This document shows positions 60,391 to 64,000 of a stretch of DNA of 64,000 nt, piece after piece (position 1 is the stretch's first letter; each line of letters opens with the position of its first letter). Origin of the DNA: Helicostylum pulchrum (Eukaryota; Mucoromycota; Mucoromycetes; Mucorales; Mucoraceae); contig JAIXMO010000067.1 in assembly GCA_025677825.1 (NCBI GenBank), forward strand, positions 62,001 to 126,000, read 5' to 3'. The notes below the pieces were generated by a model. That model ran no database searches. It was not told the DNA's origin and worked only from the letters and a program-made list of their open reading frames with translations. Both the position numbers and the translations under genes were made by a program.

Positions 60391-60936
60391 AATGATAATG
60401 TACCCTCATCATCCAGACCTACCACTGTTCCTGTTAGTGAAGTTAATCCTGCTACCTTTTTACTTAATGTTGAATCTACCTCTATCTCGTCAGATATTGC
60501 ACCTAATGAAAGTTTAACTTTTTCTGTTCCAGCTATAGATCTGTCTTCCGCCACTGTAAGATAGTATATATAATATTTATTCGTAAATAGAAAATTAGTA
60601 GACTTACATATATATCCCTTTAATGAATAGCCTTCGTCAACAGAAGAATCTTTATCTGTACCAATTGATGAAGATAAAGATGAGGAAGCTGATTCTGACC
60701 CTATTGATGATCACGCTTTTCACGACGCTGTCTTTTTGAAAAAAAATATCGAGACCTTTTTTATACAATACGTAACTGACCACAATAATAAATCACAATT
60801 AAATATAAATAAACCAAGATGTTGTCCCCTTTGTTTTCTCTTTTTTCTTTATCTAAACATTTTTCCTTATAACTTATACACGGTAAATGATACTTATACT
60901 TTCGCTGCTGGTCTTTTATATTTTGTACGTATATAA
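60298..60936 (+). CDS. Transposon-like N-terminal fragment, about 187 aa, 2 exons
   Basis: Exons 60298-60555 and 60631-60936 join in frame (SSAT|PSSTEES). The protein starts MSNSKNMSDKKKSKQPALSS and FFSPRSSSN, then Ser/Thr-rich and acidic residues (DEDKDEEADSDPIDDHAF) and ends in a hydrophobic stretch before TAA 60934. KKxKQPxLSSFF openings are common at the N-terminus of hAT-type transposases and related zinc-finger proteins, from recall; the catalytic core is absent. A decayed first exon of the same frame lies at 21442. Most likely the 5' remnant of a multi-copy element, possibly still transcribed. Confidence 0.4.
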
Positions 60937-62786
60937 ATAATATATTGTATGGCTTTTCTTCTTATACTGATGCTATTTATACTTATGGACAGTTTCTTCG
61001 AGGCGCTTCCGTATTCAATGTCTACTTTCTGCTGATTTACTTTCTTCTGCTGATCGGCTTCTTATACCTGTTACTTTCTTTGCTGTTATGCTTCTGCTGC
61101 CAAAGTTGGGTGATGTTATACTTGAGATAAGGGCTATTCCTCGGTAAGCGCTGTGAAATATTTTTGTTATGACGAATTCTTATTATTTACTTTTTTATTA
61201 TTGCAAATAAGCTCTTACTCTACTTGGACCCTATTATATGCTTTGTTTACTTGAACTTTAATGGATGCTTTGTCGCTAATAAATGTCTTTCTTGTTTGGT
61301 AACGTTCTCTCTTGCTGGTAAATGTCTTTGTTATGTGGCTGGCGTTACGGTATTTTTGAGTTGCTACTTTACGATTTGATTATCTTTTCCCTTCTTCACC
61401 TCTAGAATAGGGAAGTTTTTTTTTATAAAAAAAGGATGGAGAGGGGGTTTTACTGATACCAGCGTTTAAATACGGATGGTTTACCTGCCCAAAAATACCG
61501 TCTGTTCTTATGCGTATATTATAAAGATATGTATTAATTTATATATTATTTATGAACGACTTGGCTAACCACTTTAAAAATTCGTTTGTACTATAGCACC
61601 AGTCCAAGGGAAGCATACTACCTCAGGCAATTTAGATGACTGCAGGTAAAAAAAAAATATTTTCACATTTGTCTTAGTTAAACTAATTTTTTTTTTTTCC
61701 AAGTGAAAATGCTGTATTTTAAAAATTCAAGTACTAGAATAGTAACTTAGGTTCTCCCAGTGAGTCTGGTGACTTATTTTTTCCTCAACACAGTCCAGGC
61801 TTGGGTTGAGGGACAAAAATCCACGGACTGACTAGATCCAGCGCCATTTTTACTTTTATATGCTATGTTTTATAATTGATTGCTTTTAATTTTATGTGTG
61901 ATTTTACCACACTACATACACGAAAGGAAGAGGTGTAATTGATCTTTAGAAGTGATGGGAGTAACAGAGATCATGAAAGAATCAACTTTCATAAAAACAT
62001 AAAGCCACGATGATACGTCAAGCTGTAAACCGTTACTTTAAATTCTAACCATGAATTCCGTACACTAGGATTTCGTTTGCACTATTTTTATGCAATTCAG
62101 ATTTCAAAGCAATGATATATTTTAAGATTTTTAGCAATCTTATTCCTATCAGCTAAATAATGTTCTTGCGATTGAGCATTTGGGCACCAGATATTTCCCC
62201 AATAGCAAATTCAAGTTTTCCGTGCTTCTTGGTCTTGAAAATAAAATCATGACGTTCGAAGCAAAAAGTATTTTTCAATCAAGTAAACCATTGTACCGAG
62301 ACTCTAGTTACTTCTTTATCAATAATACAGAAGCAAACAGGAAAGCATTTCATGGTAAGACTGCTTTTGACCACAATAGAAGACATGTATCATTTTTTTC
62401 GGGGTTGACATACGACGTACAAGTTTTATGTGTACTGTCTAAAAGCTGTTGTTTATTCGAAAATAAATAAGCTAAGCTATAAACAAATACACTGTATATA
62501 AGTTGACTTTACACTAAAACTTTTTTTTTCTTTAAATCCTCAACAAAAAAAACTATTTCCCGCTAAAAAAAAAGAGAAGGATATTGTAACACGAGCTTTT
62601 ATCTCCCCCATTTAGCCCAAAAAAAGAAGTTACACACGTATTCTGCTTCCAAATACTTGGTTCTATGAAAGGGGGGCCTAGATCAAAACATTTTACTTCT
62701 TGACGGGTTTTTTATTATTATTATTATTGATTTTGAATTTTACAAATGGCGTATATGTCACCTACTAGCTTTTATCTAAGCATTTT
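60937..62786. other. Intergenic region with repeat R3 copy B
   Basis: About 1.85 kb, AT-rich. 61479-61605 matches 7899-8030 (repeat R3). A frame at 62180-62470 begins with TTG, has no promoter and is likely noise. Poly-T and poly-A runs occur near 61410-61430 and 61690. Confidence 0.5.
61479..61605. repeat. Dispersed repeat R3, copy B (partner at 7899-8030)
   Basis: Shares GAACGACTTGGCTAA and flanking blocks with 7899-8030 in the same orientation, with several single-base changes and small indels. Lies 0.5 kb downstream of the R2-B ORF, which may mean both belong to one larger element. Confidence 0.55.
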
Positions 62787-64000
62787 TTAACTAGTGCCTG
62801 AATTTTTATTAACATTGGCTTTCCAAGAATTTGATTCGGTTTCGTTTAATTGATAATGAGCAGTGGAATCCCGAAGATGGGTTGGAAACATGGGACTCCT
62901 TGGTGTAGATTGACCACTATCTGATGTATAGTGAGAGCTAGCACGTTGAGCGTTGGTTACTGCTAAATGCATAGAAGAAGCAGAACTATCACGCCAATTA
63001 TTTCCCTTGTAATCCATATTGTCATTAAATCCTACCCACTGTATCGACGAAACGGATTTAGCACCTAACGAAATCCGCGAATGTAACGGACTGCCTTTGG
63101 ATGGAAACTTTCCTTCTGGTGTATTGGGTGTATTAGGTAAAAGTAACTTTGAAGACCTTAATTGAAATAAACTTGAACTTCTATCCTTCTTTTTGGATTC
63201 ATCTTGTGAAGTTGAGAATAAGTTCAAGGTTAATCGTTTGAATCCAGTACTTTCTCTTCTCTTGTATTCTGGATGAGTTGTTGCAGATTCTTCTTCTTGT
63301 ATGCATTCTATTTTAGGTGGTGCTTGACCTAAAATAGCAGAATCTGTTGATTGATGTGATTGACGATGATAACTATCAGCAGAAAATTGAAACTGTTCAC
63401 CTAAAGAAACTGCACTAATTCTACTTCTACTACTGTGACAAGATAAGGCTAGTTCAGGGAGACTTAGGGTATTACCATTACTTGGTGCACCTTGTAAACT
63501 AGTGGTGGTATTATGATCTTGTATTATACTATGCATAGGGGTAGGAGACTGACTGAATCTAGCGGCTCTTGATTGCTGATGGATATTATTTTGTCGATGA
63601 GCACGCTTTTTCCAAATGAAGAAACCAATTGAAAGTGCTACGACACCGACAATACTCACAATGATGCCAGCGATTACACCTCCACCGAGTCCATGATTTT
63701 CAGTTGTGTCACTCAAATCAACATCGTTTCGAACTAACCTGATGCTACCGTTTGGAGTAGTAGTTTGAATCCATTCCATTTTAGATAAATCTAGATAAAT
63801 TGGATCGGTCGCTAAAGATTGAGAACCACCAACTTGTCCTCCGTAATACAATGCTATGTTTTCATTCTCTAATAATGCGCTTGCGTGACCTGATCTCTTG
63901 TAATTGATTTTAGTTTTAATTCTTTGCCAGTTCATTTCGAATGGTTTCCTTATTTCAAGTTGCCACATATCGTCTAAGATATCATTATCAGATACTTGTC
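62787..64000 (-). CDS. Kelch-repeat single-pass membrane protein, 3' part (5' end outside window)
   Basis: The frame is open from the right window edge and ends at TAA 62787-62789. Residues at the truncated start (SDNDILDDMWQLEIRKP) and GHASALLENENIALYYGG are the end of a kelch beta-propeller. Then a luminal linker, a transmembrane helix (GGVIAGIIVSIVGVVALSIGFFIW) with a basic stop KKR, and a long Ser/Thr/His-rich cytoplasmic tail of about 270 residues with basic clusters and many SP/TP sites. This architecture matches fungal kelch-TM surface proteins (Attractin/Rax2-like in layout). Ligand unknown. Only the C-terminal portion can be judged here. Confidence 0.8.
   Translation of the reverse strand, partial: QVSDNDILDDMWQLEIRKPFEMNWQRIKTKINYKRSGHASALLENENIALYYGGQVGGSQSLATDPIYLDLSKMEWIQTTTPNGSIRLVRNDVDLSDTTENHGLGGGVIAGIIVSIVGVVALSIGFFIWKKRAHRQNNIHQQSRAARFSQSPTPMHSIIQDHNTTTSLQGAPSNGNTLSLPELALSCHSSRSRISAVSLGEQFQFSADSYHRQSHQSTDSAILGQAPPKIECIQEEESATTHPEYKRRESTGFKRLTLNLFSTSQDESKKKDRSSSLFQLRSSKLLLPNTPNTPEGKFPSKGSPLHSRISLGAKSVSSIQWVGFNDNMDYKGNNWRDSSASSMHLAVTNAQRASSHYTSDSGQSTPRSPMFPTHLRDSTAHYQLNETESNSWKANVNKNSGTS

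Noticed and set aside
62180..62470. 96-codon frame on the plus strand with KTAFDHNRRH.
   Set aside because: Begins with TTG, no TATA or splice signals, and sits in AT-rich spacer; not enough to call.

Overview
The window is nuclear DNA of a filamentous fungus, very probably Mucoromycota (Mucorales). The evidence is AT-rich sequence with long A/T tracts, genes split by many short introns (mostly 50-75 bp, GTAAG... donors, TAG/CAG acceptors), and a protein set typical of that group: a giant Sel1-repeat protein, a PRP28 helicase, an SPX-DASS phosphate transporter, VPS10, RagA/Gtr1, an AIG1-type GTPase and a CENP-O-like kinetochore protein. I saw no rRNA, tRNA, CRISPR array, plasmid or prokaryotic operon. 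The species is not determinable by eye.

Layout, left to right. 19-5399 (+): Sel1-repeat protein. About 4 kb of AT-rich spacer. 9490-10371 (+): protein with two WWE-like modules. Spacer. 12988-14758 (+): CCHC/PHD-finger nuclear protein, convergent with 14812-17469 (-): PRP28. A small fold-back element at 17687-17765. 18161-19629 (+): RCH1/SLC10A7-like transporter. 19793-20996 (-): four-finger C2H2 factor. 21100-21545: repeat block carrying a dead gene start. 23105-25144: decayed multi-exon gene. 25858-27242 (-): enolase-superfamily sugar-acid dehydratase. 27431-28273 (-): small membrane protein. 28364-33216 (-): ABCC transporter, divergent from 33516-34904 (+): RAE1. 35210-36416 (+): Gfo/Idh/MocA oxidoreductase. 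36653-37216 (-): orphan. 37961-39278 (-): RagA/Gtr1. 40528-41034 (-): orphan.

41-47.5 kb is a gene-poor, repeat-structured island. It has a 31-bp inverted-repeat pair 357 bp apart, a diverged tandem duplication with a period near 520 bp, and a roughly 200-bp inverted repeat able to form a long hairpin. Beyond it lie 47515-54378 (+): VPS10 with three luminal VPS10 domains, convergent with 54444-57371 (-): SPX phosphate transporter. Then 57544-58516 (-): AIG1/GIMAP-like GTPase, 58724-59830 (-): CENP-O-like protein, a second copy of the 21.1-kb repeat block with a partly intact ORF (60298-60936), and the 3' part of a kelch/single-TM receptor-like gene cut by the window's right edge.

Functionally this is housekeeping (splicing, mRNA export, vacuolar sorting, TORC1 signalling, phosphate and Ca-related transport, kinetochore) interrupted by small repeats and decayed genes. 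The genes are independent transcription units; tight convergent pairs are separated by 53 and 65 bp. All exon models were built by hand from splice consensus and frame, with exon sums checked to be multiples of three; none has been checked against transcripts.
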